A stretch of DNA of 33,867 bases from Myxococcaceae bacterium (GTDB taxonomy: Bacteria > Myxococcota > Myxococcia > Myxococcales > Myxococcaceae), in NCBI GenBank assembly GCA_025459425.1, contig JALOQF010000052.1:1-33867 (forward strand), read 5' to 3'. The notes below the pieces were generated by a model. It saw nothing but the letters and a program-made list of their open reading frames with translations, searched no databases and had not been told where the DNA came from. Below, in pieces: positions 6,652 to 16,030 of the stretch. Position 1 is the first letter of the stretch. Each line of letters opens with the position of its first letter. The translations under genes and the position numbers were made by a program.

Positions 6652-9600
6652 TCACCGGTTGATGACGAAGGCGCAGGCCGAGTCGAGCGTCACCTTCACG
6701 CCTGCCAGGGCCTTGAGGAGCTGGTCGTACGCCGTGAGCTCGGCGAGCAGCGCCTTCTCGACGCGGCCCGGCTCGAGGCCCTGGTGCTCGAGGGCCAGCT
6801 TGATGCGAATCATCGTCAGATCGCGCTCGTCTTCGATGGCCTGCCGCGCGGCGGCCTTGAGCGTCTCGAGCCGCTCCTGCGCCGTCCTGGCTGCGAGCGC
6901 CATGGCGTCGTCGAGGAACCGCGGCAGCTCGGGGAACGCGGCCAGCGCCTCGTTGCCCTTGAGCGACTTGCCGTCGGTGCCGTCGAGCACCTCGAGCAGC
7001 TTCGGGTCGACCTTCGGCTTGCCGTCGTTGTGGCGCACCACCGCGACGGGAATGAGCGACGTGTCGAGGAAGCGCGCGAGCTGACGCGAAGGCACCTTCG
7101 CGCCGGGGGTGGTGTCGGCCGGCTCCGGCGGCACGACGTGGAAGAGCACCTCGACCCCGCGGGCCTTCAGCGGGCCGCGCACCTCGAGGTACCGCGCGCC
7201 GTTGCGGCCGAACGGGCCGTCTTTCACGAAGCCGAAGAGCGCCTCGATGAGCGGGTGGCCGGTCGCGAAGTACTCGATCTCTTCCTGCTCGACGGCCGTG
7301 TCGCGCCAGAAGGTGCCCAGCACCGTGCGCTCTTCGGTGATGTCGAAGCCCGGCAGCGCCTCGACCGACAGCGCGTGGCCGAAGTGGAAGGCGCACTGGA
7401 AGGCGTCGACCTCTTGATCGGTGTCGACCCGGATGCCAAGGCGATCGGCGAGCTCGGTGATGGTCTCTTCCAGGCGCTCGTCGAGATCCCTCGCGAGGCC
7501 CCAGAGCCGATCGTCGAGCGTGTCGTCGTCGTCGGCCTCGTGGTCGATGCGGGCCTCGGCGCGCTCGACCAGCTCCGAGACGGCGGCCTTGTCGAAGCTG
7601 CGCAGGTCGAGGAGCGGGTCGTAGGCCTTCTTCACCTGCGCGCGGGCCGCGGCGACCTTCTCGCCGAGCTCCTTCACGTAGGCCGCGCGCTCGTCGGCCT
7701 TCGCCATGGCGAGCTCGGTGAGCTTCGGCTCGACCTCTTCGAGCACCGCGTCGAGCCCGCCGACCGTCTCGCCGAACACGCCGACCGCGTCGCGCAACAC
7801 CGTGAGCACGTCGGCGCTGAAGGTGCCGCGCACGTCGAACACGTGAATGTCGACGTCGTGCAGCTGGCCGATGCGATCGAGGCGGCCGATGCGCTGCTCG
7901 ACGGTCGAAGGGCTCCACGGCAGATCGTAGTGCACCAGGTGGTGCGCGAACTGGAAGTTGCGGCCTTCGCCGCCGACCTCGGTGCACAGGAGCACCTTCG
8001 GCCCTTCGGGGTCACGGAAGCGGGCCACCTGGCGGTCGCGCTCCACCATCGGCAGATCGCCGTGGTAGGCGAGCGCCTCGACGTGCTCGTGGCGCAGCCG
8101 CGTCTGGAGCCGCTCGAGGGTGTCGCGCGCCTCGGTGAAGACGAGCACCTTGGCGTCCTTCTCCTTCGCCCAGACGTCCTTCAGCACCTTGACGAAGGCG
8201 GCGAACTTCGCGTCCTTGTCGGGGAGCGCCACCTTCAGCCCGGCGAGCGCCTTGTTGCTCGACAGCGCGGCGGCGAAGGCGGCCGGTGACGACTCGAGGC
8301 GGCGCACGAGGTTGGCGAGGGCCGCGCCGCGCACCGAGCCATCGGCCGAGAGCGCGTCGAGCACCGCCTGCCGGGCCTTGAGCTCGTCGGCCGACAGCGT
8401 GACCTCGTGCACGTGGAGCTTGCGCGCCGAGAAGCCGCCGACGCGCACGCGCCGGTTGCGAATGAGCCGGTCGGACAACGAGTACGTCTCGGCGAGGTGC
8501 ATCAGCATCTCGTCGGCGTCTTCGATCTCCTGCAGCGCCGCGTCGTGCGGGAAGCGCGCCGCCAGGTCCTTCACCGCGGCACGGGCCTGCTTGCCCTCGA
8601 GGAGCGCGCGCAGGGCCTTCGAGAGGTCTTCCTGGCGCGCCAGCCGCTTCTCGAACTCCTTCGCCGAGGGCGCCGTCACCGGGTCGATGAGCGAGAGCAG
8701 CGACTGGTACTCGCCGGGGTCGAGCTGCATCGGGGTCGCGGTGAGGAGCAGCAGGCCCCAGCTGTTCTTCGCGAGCGCCTGCGCCGCCTCGTAGGCCTTC
8801 TCGCCCTTGAGGTGGTGGGCCTCGTCGATGATGACGAGATCCCAGTGGGCTTCGCTCGCGCCGGCCTCGTCGCGGAACTGCTCCGAGCGCTGGAGCAGCT
8901 CGAGGCTCGTCACCACGAAGTCGAACCGCGCCCACGGGTTGAGCGTCGGCTGCTCGTCGAGCGAGCTCTCGTGGCGCTCCGAGTCCATCAGGGTGAAGAG
9001 GTGGTTGAACTTGTGGAAGAGCTCGACGAGCCACTGCACGGTGAGGTGGCTCGGCGCCACCACGAGCACGCGGCGGGCGAGCCCGGCGAGCCGCAGGGCC
9101 GAGAACACCATGCCCGCCTCGATGGTCTTGCCGAGGCCGACCTCGTCGGCGAGCACGAAGCGCGGGCGCCGCGACGACAGCACGCGCTGCACCACGCCCA
9201 CCTGGTGCGGCTTCACCATCACGCGCGAGGCCAGCAGCGCACCGAAGGCGTCGTTGCGCCGCTCGTCGTCGAGCTTGAGCGTCGCCTTGCGCAAGAGGAA
9301 GTTCTTGCCGTCGGCGATGCGGCCTTCCTTCATCATGGCGATGAGGTCTGGCCTGGGCGGCAGCGCGCGCAGCTCGGTCTCGGGCAGCTCGTCTTCCGAG
9401 CCATCGTCCAGCTTGAGCACGTAGCGACGCAGGCCCCGCCCGCCCTCCACCTCTTCGGTGACGACGCCCACCTTGCCCTTCGCGGTGCGCACGCCGGCGC
9501 CGACGGCCAGCGCGGTGGGCAGCAGCGCGCCGCCCTTCGTCGAGACGAGAATGGGCGCGCCGTTCTCACGGGCGGGGAAGGCGACGACGGCGCGAGTGCC

Positions 9601-9690
9601 CTCCTCTTCGAGGCTCAAGAGATGGCCGGTGCCCCACTCGGGCTGCGGCAGGTACTTCACCTTCATTCCGACGATGAGCGCGGGACCCAT
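6652..9690 (-). CDS. RapA-like SNF2-family ATPase/helicase
   Basis: The 1012-residue protein has an N-terminal beta-rich region (about 1-110), then a SNF2 ATPase core. Walker A is DEVGLGKTIEAGM (182-194), the Walker B box is DEAH (289-292), followed by LLLLTATPMQ. The second RecA lobe has VLVFTEARDTLERLQ and the arginine-finger motif EQRIGRLDRIGQ. This architecture and length fit RapA/HepA, the RNA-polymerase-associated ATPase (968 residues in E. coli) that recycles stalled polymerase. The C-terminal third is charged and predicted helical. A second ATG at 9666 (residue 9) is an equally good start, since neither has a clear ribosome site. It is the first gene of the set with the GtrA protein and glycosyltransferase. 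RapA-like is firm; orthology with E. coli rapA is not proven. Confidence 0.88.
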   Translation of the reverse strand: MGPALIVGMKVKYLPQPEWGTGHLLSLEEEGTRAVVAFPARENGAPILVSTKGGALLPTALAVGAGVRTAKGKVGVVTEEVEGGRGLRRYVLKLDDGSEDELPETELRALPPRPDLIAMMKEGRIADGKNFLLRKATLKLDDERRNDAFGALLASRVMVKPHQVGVVQRVLSSRRPRFVLADEVGLGKTIEAGMVFSALRLAGLARRVLVVAPSHLTVQWLVELFHKFNHLFTLMDSERHESSLDEQPTLNPWARFDFVVTSLELLQRSEQFRDEAGASEAHWDLVIIDEAHHLKGEKAYEAAQALAKNSWGLLLLTATPMQLDPGEYQSLLSLIDPVTAPSAKEFEKRLARQEDLSKALRALLEGKQARAAVKDLAARFPHDAALQEIEDADEMLMHLAETYSLSDRLIRNRRVRVGGFSARKLHVHEVTLSADELKARQAVLDALSADGSVRGAALANLVRRLESSPAAFAAALSSNKALAGLKVALPDKDAKFAAFVKVLKDVWAKEKDAKVLVFTEARDTLERLQTRLRHEHVEALAYHGDLPMVERDRQVARFRDPEGPKVLLCTEVGGEGRNFQFAHHLVHYDLPWSPSTVEQRIGRLDRIGQLHDVDIHVFDVRGTFSADVLTVLRDAVGVFGETVGGLDAVLEEVEPKLTELAMAKADERAAYVKELGEKVAAARAQVKKAYDPLLDLRSFDKAAVSELVERAEARIDHEADDDDTLDDRLWGLARDLDERLEETITELADRLGIRVDTDQEVDAFQCAFHFGHALSVEALPGFDITEERTVLGTFWRDTAVEQEEIEYFATGHPLIEALFGFVKDGPFGRNGARYLEVRGPLKARGVEVLFHVVPPEPADTTPGAKVPSRQLARFLDTSLIPVAVVRHNDGKPKVDPKLLEVLDGTDGKSLKGNEALAAFPELPRFLDDAMALAARTAQERLETLKAAARQAIEDERDLTMIRIKLALEHQGLEPGRVEKALLAELTAYDQLLKALAGVKVTLDSACAFVINR

Positions 9691-9786
9691 GGATGACGCG
9701 CGGGCACATAGCGAGTCGGGGGCCGAGGTGCACCACCTTCGAGGCCGCGCCTGCTTGATCGGTTGTCAGGCGACGGGAAACGGCAC

Positions 9787-11388
9787 ATGACGCCGCCAAC
9801 GACCGCCATGAGTGACGCCGCCACGCCCGCCCAGACGCCGCAGGCCCCGAACGCCACCAGCACCGCGCTCAAGGTCTGGGTGCAGGCCTACCGGGTCGAG
9901 CTGACCCTCTTCGCCGTGGCCTTCTTCGCCCTGATGATGTTCTCGGGCCAGCGCTTCCTGAGACAGAGCGCGGCGCCGCACTTCGTCTACCAGGCAAAGG
10001 CGTGGCTCGAGGGCCGGCAAGACATCGCCGCAGACGTGCTCCCCAACTTCGAAGACTGGGCCTGCGTGCGCGAGGTGAACGGCGTCAAGGAGCGGTGCCG
10101 CCAGCCGCTCGGGCCCGACGACCGCTGGTACTCGTCGTTCCCCATGTTCCCGTCGGCGGTGATGCTGCCCTTCGTCGCCGTGCACGGGTACCAGCTCAAC
10201 GACACCAGCTTCGGCGTCTTCATCGGCGCGCTGGCCATCGCGCTGTTCTACTCACTCCTCCGGCTGCTCTCGGAGCACGAGGGCACCGGCCGCGGCGAGC
10301 TCGAGAACGCCGCGCTGGCGGTGGTGCTCGGCTTCGGCACGCTCTTCTTCTACGCGGCGCTGCGCGGCGAGGTGTGGTTCTCGGCCGAGGTGATGGGCGT
10401 CGCCCTCACCTGCCTGTACCTGCGCAACGCGGTGGGCGCCCGGCGGCCGCTGCTGGCGGGCCTCTTCTGGGCGATGGCGGTGCTCACCCGCACGCCCCTC
10501 GTCTTCACGGGCGTCTTCTTCGTCATCGAGGCCATCGCCCCGACGGCCGGTCAGCGACGGGAGCAGCTGAAGGCCTTCTTCGCGAAGCCGGGCGAGGTGC
10601 TGAAGACGAAGCTCCAGCCGTTCGCGGTGGGCGCGGCGCCGCTGGCGGTCATCGCGATGGTGATGAACCAGACGCGCTTCGGGTCGATCGCCGAGTTCGG
10701 CCACCGCTTCTTCTTCGAGAACCGCGTCAACGCCGACATCGACCGCTTCGGGCTCTTCCACCCCATCTACCTCGCCCGCAACCTCGAGGCGGCGTTCCTG
10801 CTCTTGCCGAACCCGACGAACCCGCAGGAGCCCTTCTCGTTCTGGGGCATGACGATGCTGCTGACGACGCCGCTGCTGGTGCTCGCGGCGACGAAGGGGC
10901 AGCAGGTGAAGGCGGCGCTCGCGTCGGTCGCCGCGATGCTGGTGACGCTGGTGCTCGCCGGCGCCGGGCGCGCGCCCAACCCGCAATTGGCGAACGTGAA
11001 CGTGGCACCGGGTGAAGCCGGGCTCTTCGGGCTGCACCCGGCGATGGTGAAGGTGATTCTCGTCGTCACGCTGGGCGGCGCCGCGGTCGCGTACGCGATT
11101 CGAGCGCTGTCGGACCGGGATCGCCCCGCGCCCCGGCTCTTCGTGCCGCTGTGGCTGACGGTGGCGGCAACGGCGCTCCCCGGGCTGCTGTACCAGAACA
11201 CCGGCTACGCCCAGTTCGGGTTCCGCTTCTCGCTCGACTACACGCCGTACCTCGTGGTGCTGGTCGCGGTGAGTGGCTGGCGGCTACTCTCGCCGATTCC
11301 CCTCGTGACGCTGGGCCTGGGGGCGCTCGTCAACTTCTGGGGCGCGCTCGCGTTCCGTGGGTACACCGAGCTCGTTCGAAGGTGGTGA
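9787..11388 (+). CDS. Polytopic membrane protein, possible GT-C type
   Basis: The 533-residue protein begins with a short Pro/Thr/Ala-rich cytoplasmic tail. A first membrane helix (LTLFAVAFFALMMFSGQ) follows, then a soluble stretch of about 70 residues with two cysteines (EDWACVREVNGVKERC), then about nine more hydrophobic helices. This topology, with a large first extracytoplasmic loop, is typical of GT-C-fold glycosyltransferases and of uncharacterised myxobacterial membrane proteins; I see no diagnostic Asp motif that proves it. The chosen ATG at 9787 is the first with a purine-rich leader (GGGAAACGG); ATGs at 9763 and 9808 are alternatives. It is divergent from the RapA-like gene and convergent with the following lipoprotein gene (9-base gap). 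Confidence 0.7.
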   Translation: MTPPTTAMSDAATPAQTPQAPNATSTALKVWVQAYRVELTLFAVAFFALMMFSGQRFLRQSAAPHFVYQAKAWLEGRQDIAADVLPNFEDWACVREVNGVKERCRQPLGPDDRWYSSFPMFPSAVMLPFVAVHGYQLNDTSFGVFIGALAIALFYSLLRLLSEHEGTGRGELENAALAVVLGFGTLFFYAALRGEVWFSAEVMGVALTCLYLRNAVGARRPLLAGLFWAMAVLTRTPLVFTGVFFVIEAIAPTAGQRREQLKAFFAKPGEVLKTKLQPFAVGAAPLAVIAMVMNQTRFGSIAEFGHRFFFENRVNADIDRFGLFHPIYLARNLEAAFLLLPNPTNPQEPFSFWGMTMLLTTPLLVLAATKGQQVKAALASVAAMLVTLVLAGAGRAPNPQLANVNVAPGEAGLFGLHPAMVKVILVVTLGGAAVAYAIRALSDRDRPAPRLFVPLWLTVAATALPGLLYQNTGYAQFGFRFSLDYTPYLVVLVAVSGWRLLSPIPLVTLGLGALVNFWGALAFRGYTELVRRW

Positions 11389-11397
11389 CGAGGGGCC

Positions 11398-12210
11398 TCA
11401 GCGCAGGCACCGCGCGGCCACGCGGCGGCCTTCGGTCGTGCCGTTGAACAGCACCCGGCACTCGGCGCCATCGCACACCACGTCGTGACCGGGTACCCCG
11501 CCGCCGAGGTAGCGCAGGCCGAAGGTTTCGCAGGCGCCGTTCTCGGCCACGTTGTCGTAGCGGCGCCCGTCGGGGCAGATCATCTCGTAGGTGAAGAGCG
11601 AGCGGTTGTGCGAGTGCACGTCTTCGGTGCCCGCGCGAAACCGCGTTCGCCCCAGCGTGTAGGCCGTCTCGAAGCACGAGGTGCCGCGAGCGTCACGAAC
11701 GCGGAGCGCGGTGATCCACAGCGTGTTGCCGCCATCGCCGGCCTCGGGGAGCGGACTGGAGAAGTCGATGACGACGCCCCCGTCGAAGTGACAGGCCTCT
11801 CCGCCGTCGGTGAAGCGGCCCACCGCGCCCACCGGCACCCCACAGTCCCGGAAGCGGTCGACCTGTCGCTTCCAGCAGTTCTGCCCATCGAGCCACGCGC
11901 AGGTCATCGCCCCGGCGTCGAGCCCACCCGCATCGGGGAGGTCGAAGCGCTGGTTGACGAAGGGCTGGCCCGCGTCGACGCCCGCGTCAGGGCGCCCGGC
12001 GTCGAGTGGCCCCGCGTCGGGCGCGCCCCCTGCTTCGTTCCCGCCGCCGGCGCTGCCACCGCCCATCGGCACCAGCCCGCCACCGCCGGCCCCGCCGAGG
12101 CCGCCGCTGAAGAAGGGACCTCCCGCATCGACCGGCCCCGGTGGCCCCACGTCCGTCGTCACCCCACCACAGCCGGCCACGGCGACCACCACCACGAGTT
12201 GCCAACGCAT
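11398..12210 (-). CDS. Asp-Ala-Gly-rich lipoprotein of unknown function
   Basis: The 270-residue precursor has a short signal peptide ending in the lipobox VAGC (Cys14). A disordered Gly-Ala-Asp-rich linker of about 85 residues with repeated PDAG/LDAG units follows, then a globular cysteine-containing domain (about 100-270). That domain includes MTCAWLDGQNCWKRQVDRF and later paired cysteines, suggesting disulfides in an outer-membrane-attached domain. The ATG at 12210 is chosen because the signal peptide begins there; the frame is open 48 codons upstream with no secretion signal. Such linkers are characteristic of myxobacterial lipoproteins. I do not recognise the globular domain. Confidence 0.78.
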   Translation of the reverse strand: MRWQLVVVVAVAGCGGVTTDVGPPGPVDAGGPFFSGGLGGAGGGGLVPMGGGSAGGGNEAGGAPDAGPLDAGRPDAGVDAGQPFVNQRFDLPDAGGLDAGAMTCAWLDGQNCWKRQVDRFRDCGVPVGAVGRFTDGGEACHFDGGVVIDFSSPLPEAGDGGNTLWITALRVRDARGTSCFETAYTLGRTRFRAGTEDVHSHNRSLFTYEMICPDGRRYDNVAENGACETFGLRYLGGGVPGHDVVCDGAECRVLFNGTTEGRRVAARCLR

Positions 12211-12380
12211 GGGGCTGCTCGACAGCAAGGCGCGAGCCCGTGGCCCCCGCGAGTCGTTTCCAGACGATGCGCCTCCGGGGCTGCGACCGCGGGAGCCGTC
12301 AGGGTGCAACCGCGGTAGCAGCCCGAAGCGGTCGGCACGCGCGCATTGACTCACACGCCCGCTCGTAGTGTCAGCCCGTC

Positions 12381-15089
12381 ATGCTCTTCGTCTCCGTCAT
12401 CGCACTCGCGCTCACCGCCGGCCCGGCCCCGAAGCTGGTGAAGGGCGCCTCGGTCGAAGGCCTCACCGAGTACCAGCTGGGCAACGGCCTCAAGGTGCTG
12501 CTGGTCCCCGACGGCTCGAAGCCGACCGTCACCGTCAACCTCACGCTCTTCGTCGGCAGCCGTCACGAGGACTACGGCGAGAAGGGCATGGCGCACCTGC
12601 TCGAGCACCTGCTCTTCAAGGAGACGAAGAACGTCAAGGACATCAAGAAGGCGCTCACCGAGCGCGGCGCCGACGCCAACGGCACCACGTGGTTCGACCG
12701 CACGAACTACTTCGAGACGCTGGCGGCCAACGACGACAACCTCAAGTGGGCGCTCGACCTCGAGGCCGACCGGCTCGTCAACACCATCATCACGCGGGAG
12801 AAGCTGGCGCCCGAGATGACGGTGGTGCGCAACGAGTTCGAGATGGGTGAGAACTCGCCGTCGAGCGTGCTCTTCGACCGCGTCATGTCGGCCGCGTACA
12901 CGTGGCACAACTACGGCGACACGACGATCGGCGCGCGCAGCGACATCGAGCAGGTGCCCCAGGAACGGCTCCAGGCCTTCTACACGCGCTACTACCAGCC
13001 CGATAACGCGCTCCTCGTGGTGGCTGGCCGCTTCGACGAGGCGAAGGCGCTGACGTGGATCGCCGAGCGCTTCGGCCGAATTCCGAGGCCCAGGCGGGCG
13101 CTGCCGACGACGTACACCGTCGAGCCCACGCAGGATGGAGAGCGCTCGGTGACGGTTCGCCGCGTGGGCGGCACGCCGGTGCTGGCGCTGGGCTACCACG
13201 TGCCCGCCGGGAGCGACCCCGACTACGCCGCCATCGACGTGCTGACGCAGGTGCTGGGCGATTCGCCGTCGGGGCGCCTCTACAAGGGGCTCGTCGACTC
13301 GAAGAAGGCCGCGAAGGCCGGCTGCTTCAACTACCAGCTGAAGGAGCCCGGCGCCCTGCTCTGCTTCGCCGAGCTCAACGAGAAGGACGCGCCCGGCCCC
13401 GCGCGCGACGTCCTCGTTTCGACCGTCGAGGGGCTCAAGGCCTCGAAGGTGACGGACGCCGAGGTCGAGCGCGCCCGGGCGCAGCTGCTCAAGCAGGTCG
13501 ACCTCGTGCTCAACGACTCGGAGCGCGTGGGGGTGCTCCTGTCGGAGTTCGCGGCGATGGGCGACTGGCGGCTCCTCTTCATCCACCGCGACCGCATCAA
13601 GGCCGTCACCACCGCCGAGGTGCAGCGCGCCGCCGAGAAGTACCTGAAGGCCACCAACCGCACGCTGGGCGAGTACGTGCCCACCGAGGCACCAGACCGC
13701 ACCGAGGTTCCGCCGCTCGTCGACCTCGGGCCCGTGGTGAACGCCTACAAGGGCGAGGCCGCGCTCTCTCAGGGCGAGGTGTTCGAGGCCACCCCGAAGA
13801 ACCTCGACGCCCGCACCACCCGTGAGACCCTGCCCTTCGGCCTCAAGCTGGCGCTGTTGCCCAAGAAGACCCGCGGCGGCACCGTGCGGGCGAACGTGCG
13901 CCTGCCGTACGGCAACGCCGCCACGCTGATGAACCAGCGCACCGTGGCAGACCTGACGGCGCGCATGCTGACGCGGGGCACGAAGACGAAGAGCCGCCAG
14001 CAGTTCAAGGACGCCCTCGACGCCCTGCGCGCGCAGGTCTCGTTCGGCACCGAGCCCCAGGCGGTGTCGATGAGCCTCGAGGTGCGCAGGCCCCAGCTCG
14101 AGGCCACGCTCGAGCTCGTCTTCGAGGCGCTGAAGGAGCCGGCCTTCGACAAGACCGAGTTCGAGGCCCTCAAGCGCGAGCTGTTGTCCGACCTCGAGCA
14201 GAAGAAGGACGACCCCAACGCGCTCGCCTTCATCGGCCTGCAGAAGGCGCTGAGCACCTGGCCGAAGGGCCACCCGTTCGCCGTCTCGTCCATCGACGAG
14301 TCCATCGCCGACCTGAACGCCGTGAAGCTCGACGACGTGAAGGCCTTTCACGCGAAGTTCTACGGCGCCCAGGCTGGCTTCGCGGCGCTCGTGGGCGACT
14401 TCGAGGCGGCCCAGGTGAAGGCCCAGCTCGCGGCGAAGCTCGGCACGTTCGCGGCGAAGGTGCCCTACGAGCGCATTCCGCGCCCGCACGTGAAGGTCGA
14501 GCCGAAGAACCTGACGCAGAACACGCCCGACAAGGCCATGGCCTGCTTCGTCACCGGCACCACGCTGGCCCTGCGCGAGACCGACCCGGACTTTCCGGCG
14601 CTGGTGCTGGCCGACGCGATGCTGGGCGGCGGCTTCCTCAATGGGCGCGTGCCCCAGCGGCTGCGCGAGAAGGAAGGCCTCAGCTACGGCGCCGGCACGT
14701 TCCTGCGCGCAGGCACCTTCGAGGACAATGGAGCGCTCGCCGGCTACGCCATCTCGGCGCCGGAGAACGCGCCGAAGGTCGAGACGGGCTTCCGGGAAGA
14801 GCTCGAGCTGGCCGTGAAGAAGGGCTTCACCGACGCCGAGCTGCAGCTCGCGCGCAAGGGCCTGTTGCAGACGCGGGAGCAGGCGCGCGCCTCGGACGAG
14901 CGGGTGGCCGACGCCCTCGCCGAGCAGCTCGAGACCGGGCGCACCTTCGAGTTCGACCAACGCTTCGACGACGCCGTGCGCGCGCTGTCGGTGAAGGACG
15001 TCAACGCGGCGCTCCAACGCAACGTCGACCCGTCCCGCTTCACGGTGGTGAAGGTGGGCGACTTCAAGAAGGTCGCGGCGCCGAGGTGA
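12381..15089 (+). CDS. M16-family zinc metalloprotease, two-domain
   Basis: The 902-residue protein is a pitrilysin/insulinase-type protease with two M16 halves in one chain. The first half carries the inverted zinc motif HLLEH (His72, Glu75, His76) and the third ligand Glu152 in VVRNEFEMGEN, at the expected 74-76-residue spacing. The second half has no HxxEH but keeps the substrate-binding segment RLREKEGLSYG (about 757-767), the usual division of labour in the family. A short signal peptide (residues 1-about 15) points to the periplasm or outer membrane. MiaE follows after seven bases on the same strand. Physiological substrate is unknown; the family degrades small proteins and peptides. 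Confidence 0.93.
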   Translation: MLFVSVIALALTAGPAPKLVKGASVEGLTEYQLGNGLKVLLVPDGSKPTVTVNLTLFVGSRHEDYGEKGMAHLLEHLLFKETKNVKDIKKALTERGADANGTTWFDRTNYFETLAANDDNLKWALDLEADRLVNTIITREKLAPEMTVVRNEFEMGENSPSSVLFDRVMSAAYTWHNYGDTTIGARSDIEQVPQERLQAFYTRYYQPDNALLVVAGRFDEAKALTWIAERFGRIPRPRRALPTTYTVEPTQDGERSVTVRRVGGTPVLALGYHVPAGSDPDYAAIDVLTQVLGDSPSGRLYKGLVDSKKAAKAGCFNYQLKEPGALLCFAELNEKDAPGPARDVLVSTVEGLKASKVTDAEVERARAQLLKQVDLVLNDSERVGVLLSEFAAMGDWRLLFIHRDRIKAVTTAEVQRAAEKYLKATNRTLGEYVPTEAPDRTEVPPLVDLGPVVNAYKGEAALSQGEVFEATPKNLDARTTRETLPFGLKLALLPKKTRGGTVRANVRLPYGNAATLMNQRTVADLTARMLTRGTKTKSRQQFKDALDALRAQVSFGTEPQAVSMSLEVRRPQLEATLELVFEALKEPAFDKTEFEALKRELLSDLEQKKDDPNALAFIGLQKALSTWPKGHPFAVSSIDESIADLNAVKLDDVKAFHAKFYGAQAGFAALVGDFEAAQVKAQLAAKLGTFAAKVPYERIPRPHVKVEPKNLTQNTPDKAMACFVTGTTLALRETDPDFPALVLADAMLGGGFLNGRVPQRLREKEGLSYGAGTFLRAGTFEDNGALAGYAISAPENAPKVETGFREELELAVKKGFTDAELQLARKGLLQTREQARASDERVADALAEQLETGRTFEFDQRFDDAVRALSVKDVNAALQRNVDPSRFTVVKVGDFKKVAAPR

Positions 15090-15096
15090 CCAGACG

Positions 15097-15666
15097 ATGG
15101 AGCTGAAAGTCGCCACCGACCCACGCTGGCTCCCCCACGCGCTCGCGCACTTCGACGAGCTGCTCGTCGACCATGCGCACTGCGAGAAGAAGGCCGCGGC
15201 CAACGCGCTCTCGCTGCTCCAGGCGCACCCCGAGGTGCCCGGGCTCCCGGCGCAGATGGCCCGCCTGGCGCGGGAAGAGTCAGCGCACCTGGCGAAGGTG
15301 CTGCAACTGATGGAGACCCGCGGCCTGGCGCTCGGCCGTGACGCGGGCGACCCGTACGCGAAGGGCCTCCAGCAGCTCATCCGCCATGGGGCGAAGGAAC
15401 GACGCCTCGATCGCCTCCTCGTCGCGGGCATCATCGAATCCCGCAGCCACGAGCGGCTCCAACTGCTGGCCGACGGGCTCACCGACCCGTCGCTCCGTCG
15501 CCTCTACGCCGAGCTCGCGAAGAGTGAAGACGGGCACCAGAAGCTCTTCGTGCGCCTGGCGAAGAACGTCGACCCAGCCGAGGTCGTCGAGGCGCGGCTC
15601 GAGGTGCTGTTGACGGCCGAGGCCAGCCTCATCGCCGGGCTCCCGCTGCGCGCTGCGGTGCACTGA
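15097..15666 (+). CDS. miaE: tRNA-(ms2io6A)-hydroxylase MiaE
   Basis: The 189-residue ferritin-like diiron protein hydroxylates the isopentenyl group of 2-methylthio-N6-isopentenyladenosine at position 37 of tRNAs reading U-starting codons. Expected iron ligands are all visible in four helices: Glu30 (HCEKKAAANA), Glu61/His64 (EESAH), Glu114 (IIESRSHER) and Glu144/His147 (SEDGHQ). The spacing matches MiaE of Pseudomonas and Salmonella. The ATG at 15097 is preceded by GAGGTGA, which overlaps the end of the protease gene, so the two are likely co-transcribed. The enzyme needs O2, so aerobic growth is implied. MiaA and MiaB are not in the window. Confidence 0.95.
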   Translation: MELKVATDPRWLPHALAHFDELLVDHAHCEKKAAANALSLLQAHPEVPGLPAQMARLAREESAHLAKVLQLMETRGLALGRDAGDPYAKGLQQLIRHGAKERRLDRLLVAGIIESRSHERLQLLADGLTDPSLRRLYAELAKSEDGHQKLFVRLAKNVDPAEVVEARLEVLLTAEASLIAGLPLRAAVH

Positions 15667-15786
15667 CGCCGTGTCGGCGGGCAGCGCACCTGCACACGAA
15701 ATGCGACAGTTCGCCTCGGAGCCCGTCGTGCAGTGGAGTACCCTCTTCTTGTCGTCCATTCCCGCTCCGCTCGAGGTGATCGCCCG

Positions 15787-15990
15787 ATGAAGCTCGCGCT
15801 CGTTCCCATGATGATGCTGCTGTGGTCCCCCGTGACGCCGCGCGAGGTGCCGCAGGAGGACGTGTGCACCGCCGCGCCGCACGCCATCGGCGACGCCACG
15901 AAGTGCAAGCGCAAGTGCAACTCGCAGTGCGCGAGCGCGAGCAACAAGTCGAAGTGCGTCAACGAGTGCCGGCGCGCCTGCGACCGCTGA
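15787..15990 (+). CDS. Small secreted peptide with twin CX3CX3C motifs
   Basis: This 67-residue reading frame starts at an ATG with AGGTGA nine bases upstream. It has a basic N-terminus and a Met/Leu-rich hydrophobic stretch (residues 3-14) that looks like a signal peptide. The mature part has seven cysteines, at 27, 40, 44, 48, 57, 61 and 65, so the last six form CX3CX3C-X8-CX3CX3C. On helices the cysteines of each triad would line one face, giving a helical hairpin held by disulfides or a metal-binding face. Thirteen of the last 28 residues are Lys, Arg or Cys. I know of no named family for it. Coding status rests on the ribosome site, signal peptide and regular cysteine pattern. Confidence 0.68.
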   Translation: MKLALVPMMMLLWSPVTPREVPQEDVCTAAPHAIGDATKCKRKCNSQCASASNKSKCVNECRRACDR

Positions 15991-16030
15991 GCGGGCGTCG
16001 GGCCAGGGCACACAGGTGATGCGCCCGCTC
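15989..16030 (+). terminator. Inverted repeat after the cysteine-rich peptide gene
   Basis: A perfect 9-bp inverted repeat (GAGCGGGCG at 15989, CGCCCGCTC at 16022) brackets 24 bases and begins in the stop codon of the peptide gene. A second GC-rich imperfect hairpin lies at 16063-16090. Neither has a T-run, so they are at best Rho-assisted or processing structures. The rest of the 271-base gap up to 16262 shows nothing I can assign. Confidence 0.35.

Noticed and set aside
6511..8289. 592-codon open frame antisense to the RapA-like gene
   Set aside because: Composition (Arg, Glu, Val, Leu runs) and lack of motifs mark it as a frame shadow.
12346..12371. TTGACT ... TAGTGT promoter-like pair before the M16 protease
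   Set aside because: The spacing is only 14 bases, too short for a sigma-70-type promoter; kept as a note only.
12351..15482. 1043-codon open frame antisense to the M16 protease and MiaE
   Set aside because: It is an Arg/Leu/Val/His-rich shadow of a high-GC gene; the plus strand has intact catalytic motifs and ribosome sites.
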